A DNA stretch of 64,000 nt from Streptomyces barringtoniae (GTDB lineage: Bacteria > Actinomycetota > Actinomycetes > Streptomycetales > Streptomycetaceae), in contig NZ_JAJHNP010000013.1 in NCBI RefSeq assembly GCF_020819595.1, positions 124,001 through 188,000 of the forward strand, in the 5' to 3' direction. This document shows, piece by piece, positions 8,701 through 17,242 of the stretch (its first letter is position 1; each line of letters opens with the position of its first letter). The notes under the pieces were generated by a model that saw only the letters and a list, made by a program, of their open reading frames with translations, did no database searches and was not told the origin of the DNA. Position numbers and translations under genes: made by a program.

Positions 8701-9918
8701 TTGCGCAGAACCGTTTCCCTCACCGCCGTGGCCACGCTCGCCACGGCCGCTCTCGCCCTGGCCGCCCCGGTCGGCCAGGCGGCCCAGGCCACCACCTCGT
8801 CCCACGGCGTCGGCGTCGCGCACGCCTGCGCCGCCCCGACGAAGAAGGGCGAGATGGCCTGTAACGCCCTCAAGGTCACCTCGGGCACCCCGAAGTCGGC
8901 GCACGCCGAGAGCGACCTGACGGCGGCCGCCGCACCCTCCGGCTACGGCCCCGCCTCGCTCCAGGCGGCCTACAACCTGCCCTCCGCCGGCGGCGGTTCG
9001 GGCCAGACGGTGGCGATCGTCGACGCCTACGACGACCCGAACGCCGAGTCCGACCTCGCCGTCTACCGCTCCCAGTACGGCCTGTCCGCCTGCACCACCG
9101 CCAACGGCTGCTTCAAGAAGGTGGACCAGAACGGCGGCACCAAGTACCCGCGCGGCAACTCCGGCTGGGCCGAGGAGATCTCCCTCGACCTCGACATGGT
9201 CAGCGCGGCCTGCCCGAACTGCAAGATCCTGCTGGTGGAGGCCAGTTCGGCGAGCATGACCAACCTGGGCACGGGCGTGAACACCGCGGTCAGGCTGGGC
9301 GCGAAGTTCGTCTCCAACAGCTACGGCGGCTCCGAGTCCTCCAGCGACGCGACCTACGACTCCAGCTACTTCAACCACCCGGGCGTTGCCATCACCGTCT
9401 CCTCCGGTGACAACGGCTACGGCGTCGAGTACCCGGCGGCGTCCAAGTACGTGACGGCGGTGGGCGGTACGTCCCTGAAGACGGCCTCCAACTCCCGTGG
9501 CTGGACGGACACGGTGTGGAGCGGTGCGGGCTCGGGCTGCTCCTCCTACGACGCCAAGCCCAGCTGGCAGAAGGACTCCGGCTGCGCGAACCGCACGGTC
9601 GCGGACGTCTCGGCGGTCGCCGACCCCAACACCGGTGTCGCGGTGTACGACACCTACCAGCAGGGCTCCGGCTGGATGGTCTTCGGCGGCACCAGCGCCT
9701 CCTCGCCGCTGATCGCGGCGACCTACGCGCTGGCCGGCAGCCCGTCCGCCGGCTCCTACCCGGCGTCCTTCCCGTACGCGCACACCTCGGCGCTGAACGA
9801 CGTCACCAGCGGCTCCAACGGCAGCTGCGGCGGCTCGTACCTGTGCACCGGCACCACCGGGTACGACGGGCCGACGGGGCTCGGCACCCCGAACGGCACC
9901 GCCGCCTTCACCGGCTGA
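8701..9918 (+). CDS. Secreted sedolisin-type (S53) serine-carboxyl peptidase
   Basis: 405 residues from a TTG start at 8701 with GGAGG 7 nt upstream; it gives a clean signal peptide (MRRTVSLTAVATLATAALAL..GQAAQA). Sedolisin residues are visible: Glu159 and Asp163 in AEEISLDLD, Asp237 in SSGDNGYG and Ser332 in FGGTSASSP, with a Ca-site-like DVSAVADP. Usual sedolisins carry a propeptide of about 170-200 residues; here only about 50 residues separate the signal peptide from the catalytic domain. It is the only rightward gene among the neighbouring trp genes and ends 6 nt from the convergent trpE stop. Confidence 0.85.
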   Translation: MRRTVSLTAVATLATAALALAAPVGQAAQATTSSHGVGVAHACAAPTKKGEMACNALKVTSGTPKSAHAESDLTAAAAPSGYGPASLQAAYNLPSAGGGSGQTVAIVDAYDDPNAESDLAVYRSQYGLSACTTANGCFKKVDQNGGTKYPRGNSGWAEEISLDLDMVSAACPNCKILLVEASSASMTNLGTGVNTAVRLGAKFVSNSYGGSESSSDATYDSSYFNHPGVAITVSSGDNGYGVEYPAASKYVTAVGGTSLKTASNSRGWTDTVWSGAGSGCSSYDAKPSWQKDSGCANRTVADVSAVADPNTGVAVYDTYQQGSGWMVFGGTSASSPLIAATYALAGSPSAGSYPASFPYAHTSALNDVTSGSNGSCGGSYLCTGTTGYDGPTGLGTPNGTAAFTG

Positions 9919-9924
9919 ACCCTG

Positions 9925-11403
9925 CTATGAGCTGAGCCTGTTGGCCGTGTGCACCGCGCGGAGGACCGCCGCCGCCTTGTTGCGGCACTCCTGGTCCTCC
10001 GCCACCGGGTCGGAGTCGGCGACGATGCCGGCTCCGGCCTGCACGTACGCCGTGCCGTCCCGCAGCAGGGCGGTGCGGATGGCGATCGCGGTGTCGGAGT
10101 CGCCCGCGAAGTCCAGATAGCCGACGCAGCCGCCGTACAGGCCGCGGCGGGACGGCTCCAGTTCGTCGATGATCTGCATCGCGCGGGGCTTGGGCGCGCC
10201 GGAGAGGGTGCCCGCCGGGAAGCAGGCGGTCAGGACGTCGAAGGCGGTGCGGCCCTCGGCCACCTCGCCGGTGACGGTCGAGACGATGTGCATCACGTGC
10301 GAGTAGCGCTCGATCGACATGAAGTCGACCACCTCGACCGAGCCGGGCTCGCAGACCCGCCCCAGGTCGTTGCGGCCGAGGTCGACGAGCATCAGGTGCT
10401 CGGCGCGCTCCTTGGGATCGGCGAGCAGCTCGTCGGCGAGGGCCTGGTCCTCCTGGGGGGTGGTCCCGCGGGGCCGGGTGCCGGCGATGGGGTGGACCAT
10501 CGCCCGTCCGTCCTCGACCTTCACCAGCGCCTCGGGGGACGAGCCGACGACGTCGAATCCCTCGAAGCGGAACAGGTACATGTACGGGGACGGGTTCGTG
10601 GCCCGCAGCACCCGGTAGACGTCCAGGGCGCTCGCCGTGCACGGGGTCTCGAAGCGCTGGGAGGGCACGACCTGGAAGGCCTCGCCCGCGCGGATGCGCT
10701 CCTTGATGTCCTCGACGGCAACCTGGAAGTCGGGGCCGCCCCACAGCGCGGTGTACCCGGGCAGCTCGGAGGGCGGCAGCACGGCCGGGGGCTGGGCCAC
10801 CGCGCGCGTGAGGTCGGCCTCCATGGCGTCGAGCCGGGCCACGGCGTCGGCGTAGGCCTCGTCCACCCCGGTGTCGAGGTCGTTGTGGTTGATCGCGTTG
10901 GCGATCAGCAGGACCGAGCCCTCCCAGTGGTCCATCACGGCGAGGTCGCTGGTCAGGAGCATCGTCAGCTCGGGGAGGCGCAGGTCGTCGCGCTCGCCGG
11001 GGCCGATCTTCTCCAGGCGGCGGACGATGTCGTAGCCCAGATAACCGACCATGCCGCCGGTGAACGGCGGCAGGCCGTCCTGGCGCGGGGTGTGCAGGGC
11101 CTGGATGGTGGCGTTCAGGGCCTTCAGCGGGTCGCCGTCGACCGGGACGCCGACCGGCGGGGTGCCGAGCCAGTGCGCCTGCCCGTCGCGTTCCGTGAGC
11201 GTCCCGGCGGAGCGGACGCCGACGAAGGAGTAGCGGGACCAGGAGCGGCCGTTCTCCGCGGACTCCAGCAGGAAGGTGCCGGGGCGCTCGGCGGCCAGTT
11301 TGCGGTACAGCGCGACCGGGGTGTCGCCGTCGGCGAGGAGCTTGCGGGTCACCGGGATGACGCGCCGGTCGGTGGCGAGCTTGCGGAAGGTCTCGAGGTC
11401 CAT
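9925..11403 (-). CDS. trpE: Anthranilate synthase component I
   Basis: 492 residues. TrpE converts chorismate plus ammonia (from TrpG) to anthranilate. The N-terminal LLESAENGRSWSRYSF contains the Leu-Leu-Glu-Ser feedback-site motif, and the C-terminal chorismate-binding domain has PSPYMYLFRFEGFDVVGSSPE, HPIAGTRPRGTTP, LVDLGRNDLGRV and ACFPAGTLSGAPK. It starts 11 nt after hisI, so hisI-trpE form an operon joining the two pathways. No leader peptide with tandem Trp codons is seen upstream because hisI abuts. Confidence 0.96.
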   Translation of the reverse strand: MDLETFRKLATDRRVIPVTRKLLADGDTPVALYRKLAAERPGTFLLESAENGRSWSRYSFVGVRSAGTLTERDGQAHWLGTPPVGVPVDGDPLKALNATIQALHTPRQDGLPPFTGGMVGYLGYDIVRRLEKIGPGERDDLRLPELTMLLTSDLAVMDHWEGSVLLIANAINHNDLDTGVDEAYADAVARLDAMEADLTRAVAQPPAVLPPSELPGYTALWGGPDFQVAVEDIKERIRAGEAFQVVPSQRFETPCTASALDVYRVLRATNPSPYMYLFRFEGFDVVGSSPEALVKVEDGRAMVHPIAGTRPRGTTPQEDQALADELLADPKERAEHLMLVDLGRNDLGRVCEPGSVEVVDFMSIERYSHVMHIVSTVTGEVAEGRTAFDVLTACFPAGTLSGAPKPRAMQIIDELEPSRRGLYGGCVGYLDFAGDSDTAIAIRTALLRDGTAYVQAGAGIVADSDPVAEDQECRNKAAAVLRAVHTANRLSS

Positions 11404-11414
11404 GGCGGCCGACC

Positions 11415-11828
11415 TTACTGATCAGATGCCGAAGCGGCGGAATCGGCGTCGGTGCCGGCGTCCTTCAGCAGCACGTCCTCGTCGAAGCAGGTGCGTGCGC
11501 CGGTGTGGCAGGCCGCGCCCACCTGATCGACCTTGACCAGGACGGTGTCGGCGTCGCAGTCCAGCGCGACCGACTTCACCCACTGGACGTGGCCCGAGGT
11601 GTCGCCCTTGACCCAGTACTCCCGGCGGCTGCGCGACCAGTACGTGCAGCGGCCGGTGGTCAGCGTGCGGTGCAGCGCCTCGTCGTCCATCCAGCCGAGC
11701 ATGAGCACCTCACCGGTGTCGTACTGCTGGGCGATGGCGGGCAGGAGACCGTCCGCGCTGCGCTTGAGGCGGGCGGCGATCTCCGGGTCGAGGCTGCTGG
11801 GCCGGGGCATCCCGGTCGTACTGGTCAT
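11415..11828 (-). CDS. hisI: Phosphoribosyl-AMP cyclohydrolase
   Basis: 137 residues. HisI opens the adenine ring of PR-AMP in the third step of histidine synthesis. Visible motifs: GEVLMLGWMDDEAL, TGRCTYWSRSRREYWVKGDTSGH, LDCDADTVL (zinc and Mg2+ ligands) and GAACHTGARTCF. Only the cyclohydrolase domain is present; the pyrophosphohydrolase HisE is encoded elsewhere. ATG 11828 is preferred; ATG 11837 would add three residues. Confidence 0.94.
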   Translation of the reverse strand: MTSTTGMPRPSSLDPEIAARLKRSADGLLPAIAQQYDTGEVLMLGWMDDEALHRTLTTGRCTYWSRSRREYWVKGDTSGHVQWVKSVALDCDADTVLVKVDQVGAACHTGARTCFDEDVLLKDAGTDADSAASASDQ

Positions 11829-11911
11829 GGGTGCCATTGTGCCGCGCGAGTACGACAACGCCGGTGCCGTGTCCACTGCGCGGACTGAGCGCCTGGTCGT
11901 AGGCTGATCCC

Positions 11912-12547
11912 ATGTCGACCTTCGCCAAGCGTGAACGGCTTCTGCTCGCCGACCTCTTGGAAACCGTCGGTCCGGACGCCGACACCCTCTGCGAGGGCTG
12001 GCGGACCCGGGACCTGGCCGCGCATGTCATCGTGCGCGAGCGCCGCCCGGACGCGGCGGGGGGCACGCTGATCAAGCAGCTCGCGCCGCGCCTGGAGAAG
12101 GTGATGGCCGAGTACACCGCGAAGCCGTACGAGGAGCTGATCCAGCTGATCCGTACCGGCCCGCCGCGGTTCTCCCCGTTCCAGCTCAAGCAGGTCGACG
12201 AGGCGGCCAACATCGTCGAGTTCTACGTCCACACCGAGGACGTCCGCCGCGCGCAGCCGGACTGGACCCCGCGCGAGCTGGACTCCGTCTTCCAGGACGC
12301 CCTGTGGTCCCGGCTGGAGCGCACGGCGCGCCTGGTGGCCCGGGGTGTGCCGACGGGTCTGGTGCTGCGCCGCCCGGACGGCCAGACGGCGGTGGCGCAC
12401 CGGGGCGCACCGGTGGTGACGGTGACCGGCGAGCCGTCGGAGCTGCTGATGTTCGCCTTCGGCCGGCAGAACGCGGCCAAGGTGGAGGTCGAGGGCGAGG
12501 CGGACGCGATCACCAAGCTGAACGAGTCGAAGCAACTGGGTATCTGA
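11912..12547 (+). CDS. TIGR03085-like DinB-fold metal-binding protein
   Basis: 211 residues. MSTFAKRERLLLADLLETVGPDADTLCEGWRTRDLAAHV is typical of TIGR03085 and maleylpyruvate-isomerase-like N-terminal domains, with possible metal ligands in RDLAAH and EFYVHTEDVRR. The C-terminal part (VVTVTGEPSELLMFAFGRQNAAKVEVEG) resembles the SCP2-like C-domain of such proteins. Enzymatic role unknown; mycothiol-linked chemistry is possible by family analogy only. It is divergent from hisI with an 83-nt gap that probably holds both promoters. Confidence 0.8.
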   Translation: MSTFAKRERLLLADLLETVGPDADTLCEGWRTRDLAAHVIVRERRPDAAGGTLIKQLAPRLEKVMAEYTAKPYEELIQLIRTGPPRFSPFQLKQVDEAANIVEFYVHTEDVRRAQPDWTPRELDSVFQDALWSRLERTARLVARGVPTGLVLRRPDGQTAVAHRGAPVVTVTGEPSELLMFAFGRQNAAKVEVEGEADAITKLNESKQLGI

Positions 12548-12778
12548 GCCCGCGAACGGGCAGCCGAGAGGCCCGGTGACCGGGGCCGGGCGCCCGGCCG
12601 GACCTCCTGCTGCTGTCCGCGGGCGGTCCGGGCCTCCACCGCCGAGCCGTGCCGGCCGGCGCTGTACGCCGCGGGCATCCCGCGCATCCGCAGGAGCAGA
12701 AGCCGGTGCCGGCAGCGGTGTTCGTGGACGCCTCCGGCAACCTGGTGCAGCTGGTCCGGCCGAAGGAGTGCCCCGTGC

Positions 12779-14020
12779 TCAGCCCGGGAGTTCCGCGCGG
12801 CGCAGGGACGGTACGACGAGGGCGACGACCCCGCCGAGACCGCAGACGCCGGCGCTGACGGCGTAGACCGGCCCGAGCCCGAAGGCGCCGGTCGCGGCGG
12901 CCGCGAGCGGCATGCTGAGCGGGGCCAGGCCGAGGCTGACCAGGCTGGAGACGGCCGTGACCCGCCCCAGGCAGGCGGGGTCGGCCTGGGTCTGCAGCAG
13001 GGCCCCGCACAGGGCGCCGCTGAGCCCGGCGAGCAGGCCCACGAGCAGGGCCACACCGACGGCGGCGACGAGCGCGGGGACGAAGGCGAGGGCGCCGATG
13101 GCCACGGCCCCCGCGACACACGCCGCCCCGGTGACGAGCCCCGCACGCGGCACCCGCCCCCGGACCGTCAGCAGCAGCGAGGCGACTCCGGCCCCGACCC
13201 CGAACCCGGCCAGCACCCAGCCCATGCCGGAGGCACCCCAGCCTCGCCGCTCGGCCAGCAGGGCCAGACCGACGTTCAGCGGGCCGACGAAACCGAGGTC
13301 GCCGAGGGCGATGGCCAGCATCAGCGGGGCGAGGACGCGGTGGCGGCGGATGTGGCGCAGACCGGCGCGGAGGTCATTCCAGGCGCTTCCCGCCACCTCG
13401 GGCGTGTCGTCCTTCGGCAGGTCCCGTACCCGCACCGAGAGCAGCAGCGGCACCGAGACGGCGATGAGCAGCCCGGCCAGGGCGAACGCGGCCGCGGCAC
13501 CACCGACGGCCACCCCGAGCCCGCCGAGCGGGGCACCGACCACGCCGGCGAACCGGATCGCGAGGCCGCGCATCCCCTGGACCCGGGCGAGCTGGCCCTT
13601 CTCGGTGAGACGGGCCGGCAGGGCGCCCACGGCGGGCATGAACACGGCGTCGACCGTGCCGAAGACCAGCGCCAGCAGGGCGAGCGGCCACAGCCCCGGG
13701 CTGGTCAGGAACAGCAGCGCGGCCACGGCGAGGACGGCCGCACAGCGCACGGCGTCGCTGCAGACGACGACCCGGCGCGGCCCGAACCGGTCGGCGAGCA
13801 CTCCGCCGCCGAGCATCAGCACGGCCCGGGGCAGCGCGCTCGCGGACATCACGAGACCGGCCTGGGCGGGCGTTCCGGCCTGTACGGCGGCCCAGGACAG
13901 GGCGAGGTAGTACACGCTGTCGCCGAGCATCGAGGAGGTGTAGGCGGCGAGCCAGCGCCGGACGTCGGGGTCGCGGTGTGCCTGCGTCGCGGTCGCGGAC
14001 GGTATGAGCGTGGCGGTCAC
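12779..14020 (-). CDS. MFS efflux transporter
   Basis: About 413 residues with 12 predicted membrane segments. DPDVRRWLAAYTSSMLGDSVYYLAL at the start and GGGVLADRFGPRRVVV as the loop 2-3 motif are MFS-3 style features of drug or metabolite exporters. GTG 14020 follows GAGAGGAT; that sequence overlaps the stop of the upstream winged-helix regulator, and only 16 nt separate the two genes, so they form an operon. Substrate unknown. In the 231 nt between its stop and the TIGR03085-like gene I support no gene. Confidence 0.85.
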   Translation of the reverse strand: MTATLIPSATATQAHRDPDVRRWLAAYTSSMLGDSVYYLALSWAAVQAGTPAQAGLVMSASALPRAVLMLGGGVLADRFGPRRVVVCSDAVRCAAVLAVAALLFLTSPGLWPLALLALVFGTVDAVFMPAVGALPARLTEKGQLARVQGMRGLAIRFAGVVGAPLGGLGVAVGGAAAAFALAGLLIAVSVPLLLSVRVRDLPKDDTPEVAGSAWNDLRAGLRHIRRHRVLAPLMLAIALGDLGFVGPLNVGLALLAERRGWGASGMGWVLAGFGVGAGVASLLLTVRGRVPRAGLVTGAACVAGAVAIGALAFVPALVAAVGVALLVGLLAGLSGALCGALLQTQADPACLGRVTAVSSLVSLGLAPLSMPLAAAATGAFGLGPVYAVSAGVCGLGGVVALVVPSLRRAELPG

Positions 14021-14036
14021 GGGAGGGGGGATCCTC

Positions 14037-14624
14037 TCAGACGCGGAACGGGAAGCCGTACACGTGCAGCGCGACGTTCTCGCGCCCTTCGGTGTCGCCG
14101 GCGGCCTCACGGGCGCGCCCCTGCTCGTCGTAGCGCTTGAGCAGGTCGTGCAGGTCCTTCTTCAGCTCCGCGAGTTCCTCGGCGGTCAGCCTGAGCAGTG
14201 ACTCCGAGTCGTGGGCGGCCCCGTTCCAGTCGGGCCCCCAATGGGCACGCTGATCGAGGTAGCCGCGGTACATCTCGGCCCGCTGGTCCAGGAACAACCG
14301 CGAGGCCGCCAGATGGGCCGCCACCTTCTCGGGGGCGTCCTGGAAGTCCTGGTCGCGAATGGAGACGCCCTCGGAGGAGGGCTGCCACCAGCGCTCGCGC
14401 CCGTCCGCGCTGCGCGGCTCGGCCTCCTCCACCAGCCCGTGCTCGGCGAGCTTGCGCAGGTGGTAGCTGACCAGCGAGACGGCCTCGTCGACCTGTTCGG
14501 CGAGGTGTGACGCGGTGGCCGCCCCGGCGACGAACAGCAGGCGGTAGAGCTTCATGCGCAGGGGATGCGCGAGCGCCTTCAGGGTGCCCACGTCGGTGAT
14601 CCGGCGCTCCTCTTCACGAGCCAT
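14037..14624 (-). CDS. ArsR-type winged-helix transcriptional regulator
   Basis: 195 residues. The N-terminal about 85 residues form a winged helix: LKALAHPLRMKLYRLLFVAGAATASHLAEQV..VSLVSYHLRKLAEHGLVEEAEPRS..RERWWQPS. The C-terminal half (EVAAHLAASRLFLDQRAEMYRGYLDQRAHWG and similar) is helical, without a Cys metal site, so metal sensing is not indicated; it probably dimerises or binds a ligand. It is cotranscribed with the MFS gene and is preceded at 12 nt by a 54-bp inverted repeat, which suggests autoregulation of a pump and its repressor. Confidence 0.85.
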   Translation of the reverse strand: MAREEERRITDVGTLKALAHPLRMKLYRLLFVAGAATASHLAEQVDEAVSLVSYHLRKLAEHGLVEEAEPRSADGRERWWQPSSEGVSIRDQDFQDAPEKVAAHLAASRLFLDQRAEMYRGYLDQRAHWGPDWNGAAHDSESLLRLTAEELAELKKDLHDLLKRYDEQGRAREAAGDTEGRENVALHVYGFPFRV

Positions 14625-14635
14625 GCCCCGACCCT

Positions 14636-14689
14636 AGATACGAAAGAAAAGTTGCACAACAGATTTTGCGCAACTTCCCTTTCGTATCT
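14636..14689. promoter_or_regulatory. Large operator-like palindrome before the regulator/MFS operon
   Basis: An almost perfect 54-bp dyad: outer arms AGATACGAAAG (14636-14646) and CTTTCGTATCT (14679-14689), inner arms AAGTTGC (14649-14655) and GCAACTT (14670-14676), all sharing one centre at 14662.5, with only 2 mismatched positions per arm. It is AT-richer than its surroundings and ends 12 nt from the regulator ATG, so a transcript would start inside it. It is most simply the binding site of the adjacent winged-helix protein. A role as hisF terminator is also possible. Confidence 0.7.
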
Positions 14690-14708
14690 GTCCAAGTTCA
14701 GCGCGGCG

Positions 14709-15464
14709 TCAGCGCACGGGATGTCCCGCCTCCCGCAGCGCCCGCTTCACCTCGCCGATGCGCAGGTCGCCGAAGTGGAAGACGGAGGCGGCCAGGACCG
14801 CGTCGGCGCCGGCGGCGACCGCCGGCGGGAAGTCGGCCAGCTTGCCCGCGCCGCCCGAGGCGATCACCGGGACGGTCACGTGCTTGCGGACCGCCGCGAT
14901 CATCTCCAGGTCGTAGCCGTCCTTGGTGCCGTCCGCGTCCATGGAGTTCAGGAGGATCTCCCCGGCGCCCAGCTCGGCCGCCCGGTGGGCCCATTCGACG
15001 GCGTCGATGCCGGTGCCGCGCCGGCCGCCGTGCGTGGTGACCTCGAAGGAGCCCGACGCGGTGCGGCGGGCGTCCACCGACAGCACCAGCACCTGCCGGC
15101 CGAAGCGCTCGGCGATCTCGCGGATCAGCTCGGGCCGGGCGATCGCCGCGGTGTTCACGCCCACCTTGTCGGCGCCCGCCCGCAGCAGCCTGTCCACGTC
15201 CTCGGCGGTACGGACGCCGCCGCCGACCGTCAGCGGGATGAACACCTGCTCCGCGGTGCGCCGCACCACGTCGTACGTCGTCTCCCGGTTGCCCGAGGAC
15301 GCGGTGATGTCCAGGAACGTCAGCTCGTCGGCGCCCTCGGCGTCGTACACCTTGGCCATCTCGACCGGGTCGCCCGCGTCGCGCAGGTTCTGGAAGTTGA
15401 CGCCCTTGACGACCCGGCCGTTGTCCACGTCCAGGCAGGGGATGACTCGGACCGCCAGGGTCAT
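14709..15464 (-). CDS. hisF: Imidazole glycerol phosphate synthase, cyclase subunit
   Basis: 251 residues, TIM barrel. HisF joins ammonia from HisH to PRFAR to give imidazole glycerol phosphate and AICAR. Catalytic aspartates Asp12 (PCLDVDNG) and Asp131 (LSVDARR) are visible, plus phosphate sites VGGGVRT and IASGGAG. It is the last gene of the leftward his operon, 6 nt after ridA. Confidence 0.97.
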   Translation of the reverse strand: MTLAVRVIPCLDVDNGRVVKGVNFQNLRDAGDPVEMAKVYDAEGADELTFLDITASSGNRETTYDVVRRTAEQVFIPLTVGGGVRTAEDVDRLLRAGADKVGVNTAAIARPELIREIAERFGRQVLVLSVDARRTASGSFEVTTHGGRRGTGIDAVEWAHRAAELGAGEILLNSMDADGTKDGYDLEMIAAVRKHVTVPVIASGGAGKLADFPPAVAAGADAVLAASVFHFGDLRIGEVKRALREAGHPVR

Positions 15465-15470
15465 GACTGC

Positions 15471-15866
15471 TCAGGCTCCTCTGAATGCTTCAAGTTCCAC
15501 TTCCACCAGGATGCGCGGATCGACGAACCCCTCCACGACCAGCAGGGTCGAGACCGGGCGTACGGAGTCGAAGATCTCCTTGTGCGCCCGGCCCACGGCG
15601 TCCACGTCCCGCACATGGCTCAGGTACATCCGCGTCCGGATCACGGACCCGATGCCGAGCCCGAACTCGGCGATCGCCTCGATGGCGCTGGTGAAGGCCA
15701 CCTTGGCCTGTTCGTACGGGTCGCCCTCGCCGTACAGCACATCGCCCCGGAAGGACGTCGTGCCCGCCACCAGCACCCGGTCCCCGGCCGCGACGGCACG
15801 TGCGAAACCGAAACTCTCTTCCCAGGGACTTCCGCTCTGCACCCGCCGCACGGCTTCGGACGTCAT
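15471..15866 (-). CDS. RidA family enamine/imine deaminase-like protein
   Basis: 131 residues. WEESFGFARAVAAGDRVLVAGTTSFRGD..GEGDPYEQAKVAFTSAIEAIAEFG..VIRTRMYLSHVRDVDAVG..HKEIF and STLLVVEGFVDPRILVEVELEAF are the RidA/YjgF fold signatures, with Arg in DPRILVEVE at the expected substrate-carboxylate position. It overlaps the priA stop by 4 nt (ATGA, 15863-15866), so it is part of the his operon. A housekeeping role removing reactive enamines made by amino acid enzymes is known for the family; a histidine-specific role is inference. Confidence 0.88.
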   Translation of the reverse strand: MTSEAVRRVQSGSPWEESFGFARAVAAGDRVLVAGTTSFRGDVLYGEGDPYEQAKVAFTSAIEAIAEFGLGIGSVIRTRMYLSHVRDVDAVGRAHKEIFDSVRPVSTLLVVEGFVDPRILVEVELEAFRGA

Positions 15867-16588
15867 GACGACACAGCCTCCAAGGCCTCTTCCAGGGTGA
15901 ACGCCTTCGCGTACAGGGCCTTCCCGACGATGGAGCCCTCGACACCGAGGGGTACCAGCTCGGCGATGGCCCGCAGGTCGTCCAGGGACGACACGCCGCC
16001 GGAGGCCACGACCGGGCGGTCCGTCGCCGCGCACACGTTCTTCAGCAGCTGGAGGTTCGGGCCCTGGAGGGTGCCGTCCTTGGCGATGTCGGTGACGACG
16101 TAGCGGGCGCAGCCCTCCTCGTTGAGGCGCTCCAGCGTCTCGTAGAGGTCGCCGCCGTCACGGGTCCACCCACGGCCGCGCAGGGTGGTGCCGCGCACGT
16201 CCAGGCCGACGGCGATCTTGTCGCCGTGCTCGGCGATGACCTTGGCGACCCACTCGGGGGTCTCCAGGGCGGCCGTGCCGAGGTTCACGCGGGTGCAGCC
16301 GGTGGCCAGGGCGGCGGCCAGCGAGGCGTCGTCGCGGATGCCGCCGGACAGCTCCACCTTGATGTCCATCGCCCCGGTGACCTCGGCGATCAGCTCACGG
16401 TTGTCACCGGTTCCGAAGGCCGCGTCCAGGTCGACCAGGTGCAGCCACTCGGCGCCGGACCGCTGCCAGGCGAGGGCGGCCTCCAGCGGGGAGCCGTAGG
16501 AGGTCTCGGTCCCGGACTCGCCGTGCACGAGGCGGACGGCCTGGCCGTCGCGGACGTCGACGGCGGGGAGGAGTTCGAGCTTGGCCAT
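15863..16588 (-). CDS. priA: Bifunctional HisA/TrpF isomerase PriA
   Basis: 241 residues, (beta/alpha)8 barrel. In actinobacteria PriA isomerises both ProFAR (histidine) and PRA (tryptophan), replacing TrpF. Asp11 in LLPAVDVRDG and Asp171 in TDIAKDGTLQGPN are the expected acid/base pair; GGIRDD and ASGGVSSLDD are phosphate sites. It lies in the his operon and no trpF is present among the trp genes, which agrees with dual function. Dual activity is family knowledge, not demonstrated here. Confidence 0.95.
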   Translation of the reverse strand: MAKLELLPAVDVRDGQAVRLVHGESGTETSYGSPLEAALAWQRSGAEWLHLVDLDAAFGTGDNRELIAEVTGAMDIKVELSGGIRDDASLAAALATGCTRVNLGTAALETPEWVAKVIAEHGDKIAVGLDVRGTTLRGRGWTRDGGDLYETLERLNEEGCARYVVTDIAKDGTLQGPNLQLLKNVCAATDRPVVASGGVSSLDDLRAIAELVPLGVEGSIVGKALYAKAFTLEEALEAVSS

Positions 16589-16591
16589 GGT

Positions 16592-17242
16592 CTACAGGGT
16601 TCCGATCCAGTTGGTGAGGAGCTGGGCGCCGGCGTCGCCGGACTTCTCGGGGTGGAACTGCGTGGCCCACAGGGCGCCGTTCTCCACGGCGGCCACGAAC
16701 GGCTTGCCGTGCGTCGACCAGGTCACCTTGGGGGCCGCGATCACCGGGTTGTGCGACTCCAGCCGCCAGTCGTGGACGGCGTAGGAGTGCACGAAGTAGA
16801 AGCGGGCGTCGGCGTCGAGGCCGGCGAACAGCTCCGAGTCGGCGGGGGCCTCGACGGTGTTCCAGCCCATGTGGGGCACGACGTCGGCCTGGAGCGGTGC
16901 GACCGTGCCGGGCCACTCGTCCAGGCCCTCGGCCTCCACGCCGTGCTCGATGCCGCGCGCGAACAGGATCTGCATGCCGACGCAGATGCCCATCACGGGC
17001 CGGCCTCCGGACAGCCGGCGGTCCACCACCCAGTCACCGCGGGCGGCGCGCAGGCCCTGCATGCAGGCGGCGAAGGCGCCCACGCCCGGCACGAGCAGCC
17101 CGTCGGCGTTCATCGCCTTGTCGAAGTCGCGCGTGATCTCGACATCGGCGCCCACGCGCGCGAGGGCGCGCTCGGCGGACCGGACGTTGCCGAAGCCGTA
17201 GTCGAAGACCACGACCTTCTTGCTGCCACTGCTCAATTCCAC
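16592..17242 (-). CDS. hisH: Imidazole glycerol phosphate synthase, glutaminase subunit
   Basis: About 216 residues, class I glutamine amidotransferase that feeds ammonia to HisF. Triad: Cys87 in MGICVGMQ, His197 and Glu199 in TQFHPEKS. The start lies inside the last codons of the small membrane ORF upstream: GTG 17242 (10-nt overlap) is preferred, but a TTG at 17236 has a better spaced GGGGG and cannot be excluded. Confidence 0.95.
   Translation of the reverse strand: MELSSGSKKVVVFDYGFGNVRSAERALARVGADVEITRDFDKAMNADGLLVPGVGAFAACMQGLRAARGDWVVDRRLSGGRPVMGICVGMQILFARGIEHGVEAEGLDEWPGTVAPLQADVVPHMGWNTVEAPADSELFAGLDADARFYFVHSYAVHDWRLESHNPVIAAPKVTWSTHGKPFVAAVENGALWATQFHPEKSGDAGAQLLTNWIGTL

Noticed and set aside
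9919..9924. Terminator between the sedolisin gene and trpE
   Set aside because: Only 6 nt separate the stops and I see no hairpin in or near the gap.
12649..12858. Short plus-strand reading with VFVDASGNLVQLVRP, like the end of a glyoxalase/VOC domain
   Set aside because: Only about 15 residues look plausible, the rest is Arg-rich, and it runs into the MFS gene on the other strand. Too little to call a gene remnant.
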